From: Flavobacterium sp. Leaf82 | Lineage (GTDB): Bacteria; Bacteroidota; Bacteroidia; Flavobacteriales; Flavobacteriaceae | Assembly (NCBI RefSeq): GCF_001422725.1 | Contig: NZ_LMMA01000009.1 | Coordinates: 1 to 64,000, forward strand | Direction: 5' to 3' | DNA: 64,000 bases | Shown: piece after piece, positions 25,113-33,248 of the stretch | How the letters are laid out: every line of letters begins with the position of its first letter | How positions within the stretch are numbered: position 1 is the first letter of the stretch | The notes under the pieces: model-generated | The model's database searches: none | Told to the model about the DNA's origin: nothing | Seen by the model: only the letters and a program-made list of their open reading frames with translations | Program-made: the position numbers and the translations under genes

Positions 25113-25275
25113 GGCTCTAAGAAACTAAGGTTCTAAGTTACTAAGGTTTTTTGCCACGAATTCACGAATTATTTTCCGCATTTGTCATCCTGACGAAAGA
25201 AGGATGACATAGAGGATGTGCTATTAGCTAAAAAAAAATCGTGTAAATTCGTGTAATTCGTGGCAAACTTACTTT
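25113..25275. repeat. Composite repeat: CTAAGG half element plus nested GCCACGAATTCACGAATT inverted repeat
   Basis: First comes a half element with ACTAAGGTTCTAAGTTACTAAGG (25124-25146). Then outer arms TTGCCACGAATTCACGAATT (25151-25170) and AATTCGTGTAATTCGTGGCAA (25246-25266) enclose a second hairpin, GTCATCC...GGATGAC (25184-25208). No gene is present. The outer family word occurs again as a half copy near 55488-55506. Confidence 0.7.
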
Positions 25276-25324
25276 TTGAAACTGTTTAGGTTTTCTGTAC
25301 TTTTACAAGATCAAAAAGTAGATT

Positions 25325-26416
25325 TTGTCAAGTCAAAAAAATCAATCAAGCAGTTTACACGAAAAAGCCGGAATTTCACCTCCTGAAATTACCAATGTTT
25401 CTGCTATCAATCAAATTAAAAAGAACAGAAGACTACAACCTACTTCTGCTGAATTAATTGAAGGGATTTTACTTGGAAACAGAACTGCCTTAAGTCGTGC
25501 AATCACTTTAGTCGAAAGTACGAATCCTGAACATACCGCAAAAGCAAATGAAGTTATAAACGGATGTTTACCTCATGCTAATAAATCTATCCGAATAGGA
25601 ATTACGGGTGTTCCCGGTGTTGGAAAAAGTACTTTTATCGAAGCTTTTGGAAGTTTCCTGACGCAATTAGGTAAGAAAGTTGCCGTTCTCGCGGTTGATC
25701 CAAGTAGCTCACTTTCACACGGAAGTATTCTTGGAGACAAAACCCGAATGGAGGAATTGGTAAAAGATGAAAATGCTTTTATCAGACCAAGCGCTTCCGG
25801 AGATACTCTAGGCGGTGTTGCCCGCAAAACACGTGAATCAATTATTTTATGCGAAGCGGCAGGTTTTGATACTATAATTATTGAAACTGTTGGTGTTGGA
25901 CAAAGTGAAACTGCCGTTCATAGTATGGTTGACTTTTTTTTATTGCTCAAAATTTCCGGTGCCGGTGATGAACTTCAGGGCATAAAACGTGGTATTATGG
26001 AAATGGCAGACGCAATTGTCATTAACAAAGCTGACGGTGATAATATCAAAAAAGCGAATCAGGCAAAACTAGAATTCAATCGTGCTTTGCATTTATTTCC
26101 TCCAAAAAAATCAAATTGGCAACCAAAAGTTACGACTTGCAGCGCCATTACAAAAGATGGTATTTCTGAAATTTGGGATACTATTTCCCAATACTTTGAA
26201 CAGACAAATGAATCAGGTTTCTTTCCTGAAAAACGAAAAGAACAAAATCAGTTCTGGATGATGGAAACCATAAACGAACAATTAAAACTGAATTTCTACA
26301 ATCAGCGTGAAATTATTTCGCAATTAGAACAAAACAAAAAAGCAGTGCAAAATGATGAAATTTCACCTTTTGCAGCTGCTCAGAGTTTGTTGTCGCTGTA
26401 TTTTAAAAAACAATAA
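25325..26416 (+). CDS. meaB: Methylmalonyl-CoA mutase-associated GTPase MeaB
   Basis: G3E-type P-loop GTPase that loads and protects adenosylcobalamin in methylmalonyl-CoA mutase. The Walker A is IGITGVPGVGKSTFIEAFGS (about 90-108), the switch regions are AVDPSSSLSHGSILGDKTRM and RPSASGDTLGGVARKTRE, then ETVGVGQSE and base specificity from NKAD (about 237). At 363 residues it has the usual N-terminal helical and C-terminal dimer regions. Start is TTG 25325, because no ATG occurs before the conserved N-terminal helix. The mutase itself is not adjacent. The adenosyltransferase at 1034-1603 could supply its cofactor. Confidence 0.94.
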   Translation: MSSQKNQSSSLHEKAGISPPEITNVSAINQIKKNRRLQPTSAELIEGILLGNRTALSRAITLVESTNPEHTAKANEVINGCLPHANKSIRIGITGVPGVGKSTFIEAFGSFLTQLGKKVAVLAVDPSSSLSHGSILGDKTRMEELVKDENAFIRPSASGDTLGGVARKTRESIILCEAAGFDTIIIETVGVGQSETAVHSMVDFFLLLKISGAGDELQGIKRGIMEMADAIVINKADGDNIKKANQAKLEFNRALHLFPPKKSNWQPKVTTCSAITKDGISEIWDTISQYFEQTNESGFFPEKRKEQNQFWMMETINEQLKLNFYNQREIISQLEQNKKAVQNDEISPFAAAQSLLSLYFKKQ

Positions 26417-26427
26417 TTTCTTTTAAA

Positions 26428-26658
26428 CCATATAAGTTATATAAGAGAATTTAAGTTTGATCGTATCCTTCGATTAACCATCTGTCAACTCAAACTTCAC
26501 AATCTTGTCATTTCGACCGAAGGGAGAAATCACACAAGAAACTCCGCAAACAAAAACTAACCTTTGTCGAATTACTAGTGTGATTTCTCCCTTCGTTCGA
26601 AATGACAAACAGGGCGAATCCTGATGCCTTTTTAAATGAACTTATATAACTTATATGG
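26428..26658. repeat. Nested palindromes: CCATATAAGTTATATAAG arms enclosing the GTCATTTCGAC hairpin
   Basis: Outer arms: CCATATAAGTTATATAAG (26428-26445) and its perfect reverse complement at 26641-26658 (18/18). Inner hairpin: 26505-26535 against 26578-26608, 30 of 31 positions paired, beginning TTGTCATTTCGA and ending in AAATCACAC at the stem tip. It sits between the convergent meaB and LTA-synthase-like genes. Confidence 0.85.
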
Positions 26659-26666
26659 TAAAAAAG

Positions 26667-28601
26667 TTATTTCTTCCTCAACTTATACTTATTTTCTTTA
26701 TATAAATTTCCTGCTGTAATTACATGTGCTAAAGCATCTTTTGCTAATTCTTCATTTAATTTAACCGGAATTAATGTCGTGTCATTTTTGATTTCGAATT
26801 GCAAAGGTTTCAAATTTGGCTGCATGATTACAACCTGATTTTCGACTCTGAATGCATTGATATCATTAAATTGCATGATCGATCTTCCTTGTGTTTTTGG
26901 ATCTAATTTATTTAGATTTCTTCCTACCATTGGCGTTTCGAACTGAAGCCCTAAATAACTCAACAAAGTTGGCGGAATATCGATTTGACTTGCTAATTTG
27001 CTATAAGACGTTCCTTTTGGAACTCCGGGTCCTATAATCAAAGCCGGAATATGAAACTTATTAATTGGTACTAAATTTTTTCCGTATGTTCTTGTGTTGT
27101 GATCTGCAATTACGATGAAAATAGTGTTTTTGAAATACGGCTCTTTTTTCGCCATTTCGAAGAATTTCCCAATAGAGAAATCTGCATATTTCATCGCATT
27201 ATTTACCGTTGCAGGTTTTGCATCATAAGGTTTAATTCGTCCTGCAGGATATTCAAAAGGTTCGTGATTTGATGTCGAGAACATTAAAGAAAAGAAAGGT
27301 TTATCTCCTTTTGCTTTAAAATAATTATTTGCTTTAGTAACTAAATCTTCATCAGAATAACCCCATGTTCCTTTAAACGCATATTTGTTTCCATCAGAAT
27401 CAAAATCTTCCTGATCTACAATATCTTCAAAACCATTTCCGTTAAAAAACGAAGCCATATTATCAAAATTTGCCATTCCGCCATAAATAAAACTGGTGTC
27501 ATAGCCTTTTTGTTTTAAAGCATCAGCAAGGGTAAAAAATCCTTGTTGTGAGTTTCCTAATTTTACCACACTTTCTGATGGCGATGGCAAAAATCCGGTT
27601 ACAACAGCTTCGATTCCGCGAACGCTTCTTGTTCCTGTGCAATACAAATTGGTAAACAATAATCCTTCTTTCGATAATTTATCAAATTCAGGCGTTAATG
27701 GTTTTCCTCCTAAAATTCCAACATATTCTGCGCCTAAACTTTCTTGTAGAAAAATGACTAAATTATACGGTTTCTTTAAAAGTGTATCTGGTTTTTCTAC
27801 ATGAAGAAAAGGAATTTCGGCATCTGTAAAATCATTTGGTCCGGCAATCATGTATTTTTTTACACGAGCAATTGCTTCGGCTTCTTCCATTTTACCGTAC
27901 ATCTTTGTGTTTCCTTCATTTTTGATAGAATAAGCTGCAAAAGCTACGGTATAAAATGAATTTAAACCTAAAGTATTTGTCAATTGATCTGTTGAAAAAA
28001 CAGCATTACTAGCATTAATTGGACGTTTTGAAGTAAGACTTGAACGTGCCCCAAAAAATAACAGAAAAGCAACTAATGGAAATACCATTAATTTAAATTT
28101 ATATTCGGCACTTGTAGTATAGAAATATTTCTTTCCTTTTTTGAACGCCAGATAGATCACAACTCCCAAAATTATAAAAGTCACAATGATAGATGTCAGA
28201 TAACTTTTTAGAAGCATTCCAACCACTTCTTTAGGATAAATCAGGTAATCTAAGAAAATTTTGTTTGGTCGTGTATCGTATTGTTTTACAAAATCCGGTG
28301 AAGCCAATTCTACAAAAAGAATCAGAAACAAGAATAAGAAACTATAAATTACTAGAAATTTATTGGTAAACTTCAGTGCTTTATTAGGTAGAAAAGTAAT
28401 TAAAACTGCGGGTAGAAACGACAAATAACACAATAAAATCAAATCCATTCGAAGTCCGATTGGAAAGATGTACCAGAAATTTGGGGTTTCGGCTACTCTA
28501 TCTTTAAAAATAAAAAATAAAAAGATTCGGCTTAAAGTCGTAATTAGCAATCCAATTGCTATAAAATTAAAAATGGGTTTTAAAAAACTTAATTTTTTCA
28601 T
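26667..28601 (-). CDS. LTA synthase family sulfatase-fold membrane protein
   Basis: A 644-residue protein with five N-terminal membrane helices (about 10-190) and a large periplasmic sulfatase-fold domain. LVIFLQESLGAEYVG holds the metal-binding Glu, and NLYCTGTRSVRGIEAVVTG holds the catalytic Thr (TGTRSVRG) as in LtaS. Then follow SFIYGGMANFDNMASFF, FSTSNHEPF with the metal-binding His, and VIADHNTRT (Asp-His). Gram-negative bacteria lack lipoteichoic acid, so the protein more likely transfers phosphoglycerol or phosphoethanolamine-like groups to glycans or lipids. It follows a small acidic-protein gene by 60 bp on the same strand. Confidence 0.92.
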   Translation of the reverse strand: MKKLSFLKPIFNFIAIGLLITTLSRIFLFFIFKDRVAETPNFWYIFPIGLRMDLILLCYLSFLPAVLITFLPNKALKFTNKFLVIYSFLFLFLILFVELASPDFVKQYDTRPNKIFLDYLIYPKEVVGMLLKSYLTSIIVTFIILGVVIYLAFKKGKKYFYTTSAEYKFKLMVFPLVAFLLFFGARSSLTSKRPINASNAVFSTDQLTNTLGLNSFYTVAFAAYSIKNEGNTKMYGKMEEAEAIARVKKYMIAGPNDFTDAEIPFLHVEKPDTLLKKPYNLVIFLQESLGAEYVGILGGKPLTPEFDKLSKEGLLFTNLYCTGTRSVRGIEAVVTGFLPSPSESVVKLGNSQQGFFTLADALKQKGYDTSFIYGGMANFDNMASFFNGNGFEDIVDQEDFDSDGNKYAFKGTWGYSDEDLVTKANNYFKAKGDKPFFSLMFSTSNHEPFEYPAGRIKPYDAKPATVNNAMKYADFSIGKFFEMAKKEPYFKNTIFIVIADHNTRTYGKNLVPINKFHIPALIIGPGVPKGTSYSKLASQIDIPPTLLSYLGLQFETPMVGRNLNKLDPKTQGRSIMQFNDINAFRVENQVVIMQPNLKPLQFEIKNDTTLIPVKLNEELAKDALAHVITAGNLYKENKYKLRKK

Positions 28602-28661
28602 TAGAAAGATCTAAATTATTTTTTGATTGAGAATTATCACAAAACGTACAGAAGTGTTCCT

Positions 28662-28889
28662 CTACTCTTCGTAACGCGTAATTTCTCTGTCGTAAAATTC
28701 ATTTGCCAAAACAATTAAACCTTCCATTTCAGCATTTAATTCGGCTTCGTCAAGATCTTCAGCTTCTTCCATAAATTCAACCTCATCATCTTTTAAGTTG
28801 ATAATGAATCTTGGGTAATCAAGGTGAATGATGAAAATATCATCTGGAAAATCAGTATTGTCTCCGAGTAAAAATTTAGGTAATTCCAT
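28662..28889 (-). CDS. Small acidic conserved hypothetical protein
   Basis: A 75-residue protein, strongly acidic in its C-terminal two thirds (EFMEEAEDLDEAELNAEMEG). The N-terminus MELPKFLLGDNTDFPDDIFIIHLDYPRFIINL predicts two or three beta strands. I recognise this as a protein conserved in Flavobacteria but know no function for it. It lies between the MATE gene (104 bp upstream) and the LTA-synthase-like gene (60 bp downstream), all on the minus strand. No signal peptide or membrane segment is visible. Confidence 0.78.
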   Translation of the reverse strand: MELPKFLLGDNTDFPDDIFIIHLDYPRFIINLKDDEVEFMEEAEDLDEAELNAEMEGLIVLANEFYDREITRYEE

Positions 28890-28993
28890 ATTATTTATTT
28901 TTTGTTTTTGTATTTTTTTCTATTAATTAAAAGGATTTTAGAATCTACATGAATACCTCAATCTGTGGCTATCTTATTTTACAAGTTCCAAAT

Positions 28994-30379
28994 TTAACCA
29001 TTTGAAAGTAAATTTTGGATTAATTTTTTTGTCAGGTAATGAAAGCGGATATAAAGAAAAATTGCTGCAGAAGTTAATCCTGCCAAAAGTCCTATCCAAA
29101 CTCCTTGCGCTTTTAATTCCGTATATTCGGCTAAATAGTACGAAATTGGAAATCCAATTACCCAATACGCCACAAATGTAATATACATAGGAACTTTTAC
29201 ATCTTGTAATCCTCTCAAAGCACCAAGAACAACCACTTGAATTCCGTCAGAAATTTGGAAAACTGCCGCTATTAAAAGCAATTTTGATGCGATACTTATA
29301 ACTTCGCTATTATCAAGAATCTGTCCGCTATTCTCCATATTTAAAAAGATATGAGGCAGGAAATTATGAAAAGCGACAAACAGAATTGCGAAAACAGTTT
29401 CTATTATAATGGCTAATAAAAATATAGAACGTGCCACTACAATTAAGTTTTTAAAATCCTGCAAACCTCTCTGATTACTTACTCTAATCATCGAAGTGAC
29501 ACTTAATCCCATCGCAAACATAAAAGTAAGTGAGGCCAAACTCAAAGCAATTTGATTTGCTGCCTGGCTTGTTTTACCAATATTACCACAAAGCCAGATA
29601 GATGCTGTAAACAAAACGACTTCGAAAAGCATTTGCATTGCTGATGGAAATCCTATACTTATAATCTTTTTTATAGTTTCTTTTTTAATCTCATCAAAAC
29701 TGAAGTTTTTAAAGAAGCGTTTTAAATCATCTCTTCTGGACAACATAATATGCATGAACATTACCAGGAATATTCTGGAAATAACGGTTCCCAATGCTGC
29801 ACCGATAATTCCCATTTTAGGAAAAATCCAGATTCCGTATATCAACATGTAGTTTATACCAACATGCAGTACATTTGCCATAATCATGGCGTACATAGAA
29901 TATTTTGTAAGCGATAATCCGTCAGCAAATTGTTTGTATCCCTGATACATAATTAAAGGAATCAAAGAGAAAGCCACCCAATCAAGATATGGTTTTGCAA
30001 GTGCAATTACGTCTGCTGGTTGTTGCAGTAGTTCCATTATTGGTTTTGCCAGAACAATTACACCAAAAAGTACTAATCCTAAAACGGTACACAAAAACAG
30101 ACCATGATGAAATGCTGAACGAATTTTGCTGTCATTTTTTTCTGCATCGCCTTCTGCAACAATTGGAGTAATTGCTGTAGAAAAACCAATACCTAATGAC
30201 ATTGCTATAAAAATCATGCTATTTCCAAGTGAAACTGCGGCAAGTTCTGTGCTTCCTAATTTACCTACCATTATATTATCTACAATACCTATTAAGGTAT
30301 GTCCAACCATTCCTAATATAATAGGATATGCTAATCTTAAATTATATGAAAACTCCTTTGTATACTGCTTAAAATTCAA
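28994..30379 (-). CDS. MATE family multidrug efflux transporter
   Basis: A Na+- or H+-coupled multidrug exporter of about 461 residues and twelve membrane helices. NLRLAYPIILGMVGHTLIGIVDNIMVGKLG is the family N-terminus, and TAITPIVAEGDAEK and GYKQFADGLSLTKYSM are MATE loop motifs. The reading frame extends to TTG 30403, but a -7 promoter box (30401-30408, minus strand) covers that codon. TTG 30379 instead gives MNFKQYTKEFSYNLRLAYP, the usual N-terminus in relatives, and was chosen. The substrate is not predictable. Confidence 0.92.
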   Translation of the reverse strand: MNFKQYTKEFSYNLRLAYPIILGMVGHTLIGIVDNIMVGKLGSTELAAVSLGNSMIFIAMSLGIGFSTAITPIVAEGDAEKNDSKIRSAFHHGLFLCTVLGLVLFGVIVLAKPIMELLQQPADVIALAKPYLDWVAFSLIPLIMYQGYKQFADGLSLTKYSMYAMIMANVLHVGINYMLIYGIWIFPKMGIIGAALGTVISRIFLVMFMHIMLSRRDDLKRFFKNFSFDEIKKETIKKIISIGFPSAMQMLFEVVLFTASIWLCGNIGKTSQAANQIALSLASLTFMFAMGLSVTSMIRVSNQRGLQDFKNLIVVARSIFLLAIIIETVFAILFVAFHNFLPHIFLNMENSGQILDNSEVISIASKLLLIAAVFQISDGIQVVVLGALRGLQDVKVPMYITFVAYWVIGFPISYYLAEYTELKAQGVWIGLLAGLTSAAIFLYIRFHYLTKKLIQNLLSNG

Positions 30380-30400
30380 TTGTATGCTTTTTTTAGTGGG

Positions 30401-30408
30401 CAAAGATA
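30401..30408 (-). promoter_or_regulatory. Putative -7 box (TATCTTTG) for the MATE gene
   Basis: CAAAGATA on the + strand reads TATCTTTG on the minus strand, 21 nt upstream of TTG 30379. It decides the start codon choice for the MATE gene. Confidence 0.5.
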
Positions 30409-30570
30409 ATCAGAAGCTTTGAATTCTATCGTATTATTAAAAACATAAGCAAACATTAAGATGATTTTCCATTAAGACTAATATTATATAACAATTTTTT
30501 AAAATTATATAACAAAGCCCTTGCGCCTTGAAAGTATTTTTACATTATTAAAAATTCAAAAAAAATTGTC

Positions 30571-31089
30571 ATGAGAAAATTAAAAATGTTATGCCTAGCT
30601 GCTTTCGCTTTATTATACGCCAATACTACTTTCGCTCAAGACAGTGAAGTTAAAAATTACGATCAGGGTTTTAGATTAGGTTTTGGATTAAACGGAGGTC
30701 TTCCAACTGATAATGCTTACGACTGGTCTTTAGGAGGCGATGTGCGTTTGCAATATGATTTAACAAAAAGAACATCATTAACGCTTACAACTGGTTTTAC
30801 CAATTTGTTTATGGGAGATGATGAGAATGGAGTTGAAGTAAAAGATCTTGGATTTATTCCTGCAAAAGCTGGTTTTAAAGCTTTTATTTGGGAAGATCAA
30901 TTCTACGTTTTAGGAGAAGTTGGTGCTGGTTTTGCTGTTACAAACGGTTACGATCAGACTACTTTTTTATGGGCTCCGGGAATTGGATATGCCAACAAAT
31001 ACATTGACATTAGTGTCCGTTATGAGGACTATAACAAATTCAAAACCAACCAAGTGGCTTTACGTTTAGCTTACGGTTTTGACTTATAA
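30571..31089 (+). CDS. Outer-membrane beta-barrel protein
   Basis: A 172-residue exported protein with signal peptide MRKLKMLCLAAFALLYANTTFAQ (cleavage near 22). The mature part has about eight amphipathic strands: FRLGFGLNGGLP, WSLGGDVRLQYDL, TSLTLTTGFTNLFMG, LGFIPAKAGFKAFIW, FYVLGEVGAGFAV, FLWAPGIGYANKYIDISVRYEDY and NQVALRLAYGFDL. This fits a small porin-like eight-strand barrel of the OmpA/OmpW size class. I know no specific function. It is monocistronic with a strong terminator after it. Confidence 0.8.
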   Translation: MRKLKMLCLAAFALLYANTTFAQDSEVKNYDQGFRLGFGLNGGLPTDNAYDWSLGGDVRLQYDLTKRTSLTLTTGFTNLFMGDDENGVEVKDLGFIPAKAGFKAFIWEDQFYVLGEVGAGFAVTNGYDQTTFLWAPGIGYANKYIDISVRYEDYNKFKTNQVALRLAYGFDL

Positions 31090-31125
31090 AAGAAAAGGTT
31101 TATTTTATTTTTTTGTTTTTGGTAT

Positions 31126-31158
31126 AAACCCGAGGGATCGCATAGTCCCTCGGGTTTT
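31126..31158 (+). terminator. Intrinsic terminator after the barrel gene
   Basis: AAACCCGAGGGA (31126-31137) pairs perfectly with TCCCTCGGGTTT (31146-31157) over an 8-nt loop, followed by T. Confidence 0.9.
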
Positions 31159-31205
31159 GTAATTTATATAAGTGATGAAATAATCTATTAATCTTTGAGA
31201 AAAAA

Positions 31206-31290
31206 ATTTAACCGCAAAGACGCAAAGTTTTTTTCGCAAAGTTCGCAAAGTTTTTAAATGTTGGAAGAAGGCAAAGTTCGCTAAGCTGCG
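31206..31290. repeat. CGCAAAGACGCAAAG-family repeat
   Basis: ACCGCAAAGACGCAAAGTTT, TTCGCAAAGTTCGCAAAG and GGCAAAGTTCGCTAAGC are tandem variants of an 8-9 nt unit. Related elements lie at 54949-55093, 55337-55463 and 55533-55672. Confidence 0.65.
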
Positions 31291-31377
31291 TGCTTAAATT
31301 TCAATTTCGTAAATCTAACATCTATTCTCTTTCTTCTTTGTTCTATTCTCTTTCCTCTATTCTCTTGCTTCTTTTTT

Positions 31378-33153
31378 CTATTCTCTCAAATACTTTTTAT
31401 CCGTCAACGTTTTCATAAAGGCAATTAGTTGTTTTTTTTCCTGATCTGTTAAATTCAGTTTGTCTTCCGGTAAAGTTTGGTTTGGGAGATTAAATCCCAG
31501 GCCTAATCCTCCGCCTTCATTATAGAAATCGATTACCTCTTCCAGCGTTTTATAAACTCCGTTATGCATATAAGGAGCTGTAAGTTCAATGTTTCTGATC
31601 GTTGGTGTTTTAAATGAATACTTATGAATAGCGGCTTGCGTAATCACAAACTTGCCCAAATCACCGTCGAGTTTTTTATTTTTATTGGGAACGCCTAAAA
31701 TCTCACTTTCAGAGCGGTTAAAATTTGGCGGAACAGTTCCGTTTGTTAATGGGATAAAATGACAGGTTGCGCATTTAGCTTTTCCGGCAAATAAATTAAA
31801 GCCGGCCTTTTCATCTGGAGTAAATGTTGCTTTATTTTGCATGTATTGATCAAACTTAGAATCGTATTGACTTAACGAACGAATGTAAGATGCCAAAGCA
31901 TTTTTAATCCCAAATTCGTTTATTTCTCCTTTTGGAAAAGCTTTTGCAAACTCCTTAACGTATTCGTGATTTTTTTTAATTGCCAAAGCCGATTTCTCCA
32001 AAGATCCGTGCATTTCATTTTCATTACGAATAACTGCAATTGCCTGATCTTCGAGATAACTCACTCGGGAATCTGCAAAAAACACACGCTGAAAAGCAAT
32101 ATTAGTAAGCGTTGGTGTATTACGCTGAATCATCGATTTTCCGTCTAATGCAACCGCTCTTTCTAAACCATCTGTAAAAGCTTTATCTACATGATGACAA
32201 GAAGCGCACGAACGTGTATTGTTTCCGGATAAAACAGGATCATTGAATAACTTTTTACCCAAAGCAATTTTTTCAGGTGTTGTTTTATAATCCGGAAAAC
32301 CAGAGAATGCTTCAGCATCAAAAGCAGCCGCATCGAATAACGTTTGTGCAGTTACTTTTAGACCTCTTTGTTCTTTCAGTAACGGAATTCCTAATTCAGT
32401 TTGTGATTTAAAAAGCCCTTTACTTAACGGATTTAAAACTTCTTTTATAAAATAAGCACGATCAAAAGCATTAAAATTAGAATTTGTTTTTAGATATTTT
32501 TTCCCTTTTTCCAGAATATCGAGTACGGCTTTTGAGTTCGAAACCGATTCATTTTCTAAATAAACATTATAATATTTTTCAATAGTTTCTAAAGCTACTG
32601 AAGCTTCGGGAAGTGAATTTAAAATCACGGGCGAATCAAATCCTGTAATTCCTAAAGTTATAATTCTGTAAACCTCTAATCGCATGGCATCAAAAACGTG
32701 CGCATCCGTCAATTCTGTCGAATTAGAAACTTTTTCTAACCTGATTAAATTTGCTGATAAAATACCTAATTCCTGAAGTAATTCTTTTTTACTTTTCTTA
32801 TTATATTCCGGAAAAATCAATTCTTCGATAACCTGAAATCCTTCTGGCGGAACGGTGACTTTGTCATTTTCTTCAAACTCTGGTATTGCGGGTCCGTTTA
32901 TCGATTTAGAAACCTCAGGCAAATAATATTCACTTATCATTTCGACCTTTTTATAGCTTTTATGCGCTTCGAGAAATTGTCGCTGAATTTGCGCTTCGGT
33001 AGAATCAGCTTGTACTGAATATTTAAGCTTAGCAACTTTTTCTATCAACAAAGTAATATCAGATTGAAAAATCTCATTTACTTCCTGATGTTTGCTTTTT
33101 TTCTGACAAGCAGCAAATGCTATCAAGAATAACAAACAATATATTTTTTTCAT
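31378..33153 (-). CDS. Imelysin-like domain fused to di-heme cytochrome c peroxidase
   Basis: A 591-residue lipoprotein (MKKIYCLLFLIAFAAC, lipobox Cys16). Residues about 25-240 are all-helical and resemble the imelysin/EfeO-like fold (LEAHKSYKKVEMISEYYLPE, VIEELIFPEYN, ANLIRLEKVSN). Residues about 275-591 are a complete MauG/CcpA-type peroxidase with heme motifs CASCH (about 315) and CATCH (about 461) and the PTIRNIELTAPYMHNGVYKTLEEVIDFY block. Imelysin-like proteins are linked to iron or heme acquisition, so the fusion suggests an oxidative enzyme with its own metal- or ligand-binding arm. It lies 95 bp downstream of the PhoX-like gene and may share its transcript. Confidence 0.85.
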   Translation of the reverse strand: MKKIYCLLFLIAFAACQKKSKHQEVNEIFQSDITLLIEKVAKLKYSVQADSTEAQIQRQFLEAHKSYKKVEMISEYYLPEVSKSINGPAIPEFEENDKVTVPPEGFQVIEELIFPEYNKKSKKELLQELGILSANLIRLEKVSNSTELTDAHVFDAMRLEVYRIITLGITGFDSPVILNSLPEASVALETIEKYYNVYLENESVSNSKAVLDILEKGKKYLKTNSNFNAFDRAYFIKEVLNPLSKGLFKSQTELGIPLLKEQRGLKVTAQTLFDAAAFDAEAFSGFPDYKTTPEKIALGKKLFNDPVLSGNNTRSCASCHHVDKAFTDGLERAVALDGKSMIQRNTPTLTNIAFQRVFFADSRVSYLEDQAIAVIRNENEMHGSLEKSALAIKKNHEYVKEFAKAFPKGEINEFGIKNALASYIRSLSQYDSKFDQYMQNKATFTPDEKAGFNLFAGKAKCATCHFIPLTNGTVPPNFNRSESEILGVPNKNKKLDGDLGKFVITQAAIHKYSFKTPTIRNIELTAPYMHNGVYKTLEEVIDFYNEGGGLGLGFNLPNQTLPEDKLNLTDQEKKQLIAFMKTLTDKKYLRE

Positions 33154-33248
33154 GATCTAATAACAATTAAGAGAGGAATATTCAGAAAAACAGAAACCAC
33201 TACTTCAAATAGAAATAGTGGAGAACTGTTTTGTAATGACTTAAAAAT

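Noticed and set aside
25325..26416. ArgK / LAO transport ATPase label for the MeaB gene
   Set aside because: Older annotations use it, but the sequence and motif order fit MeaB, the methylmalonyl-CoA mutase chaperone, and an adenosyltransferase is encoded in the same window.
31206..31290. CGCAAAG repeats considered as CRISPR
   Set aside because: Units vary, spacing is only a few bases and no unique spacers of 25-40 nt or cas genes are present. The same holds for all other repeat tracts.
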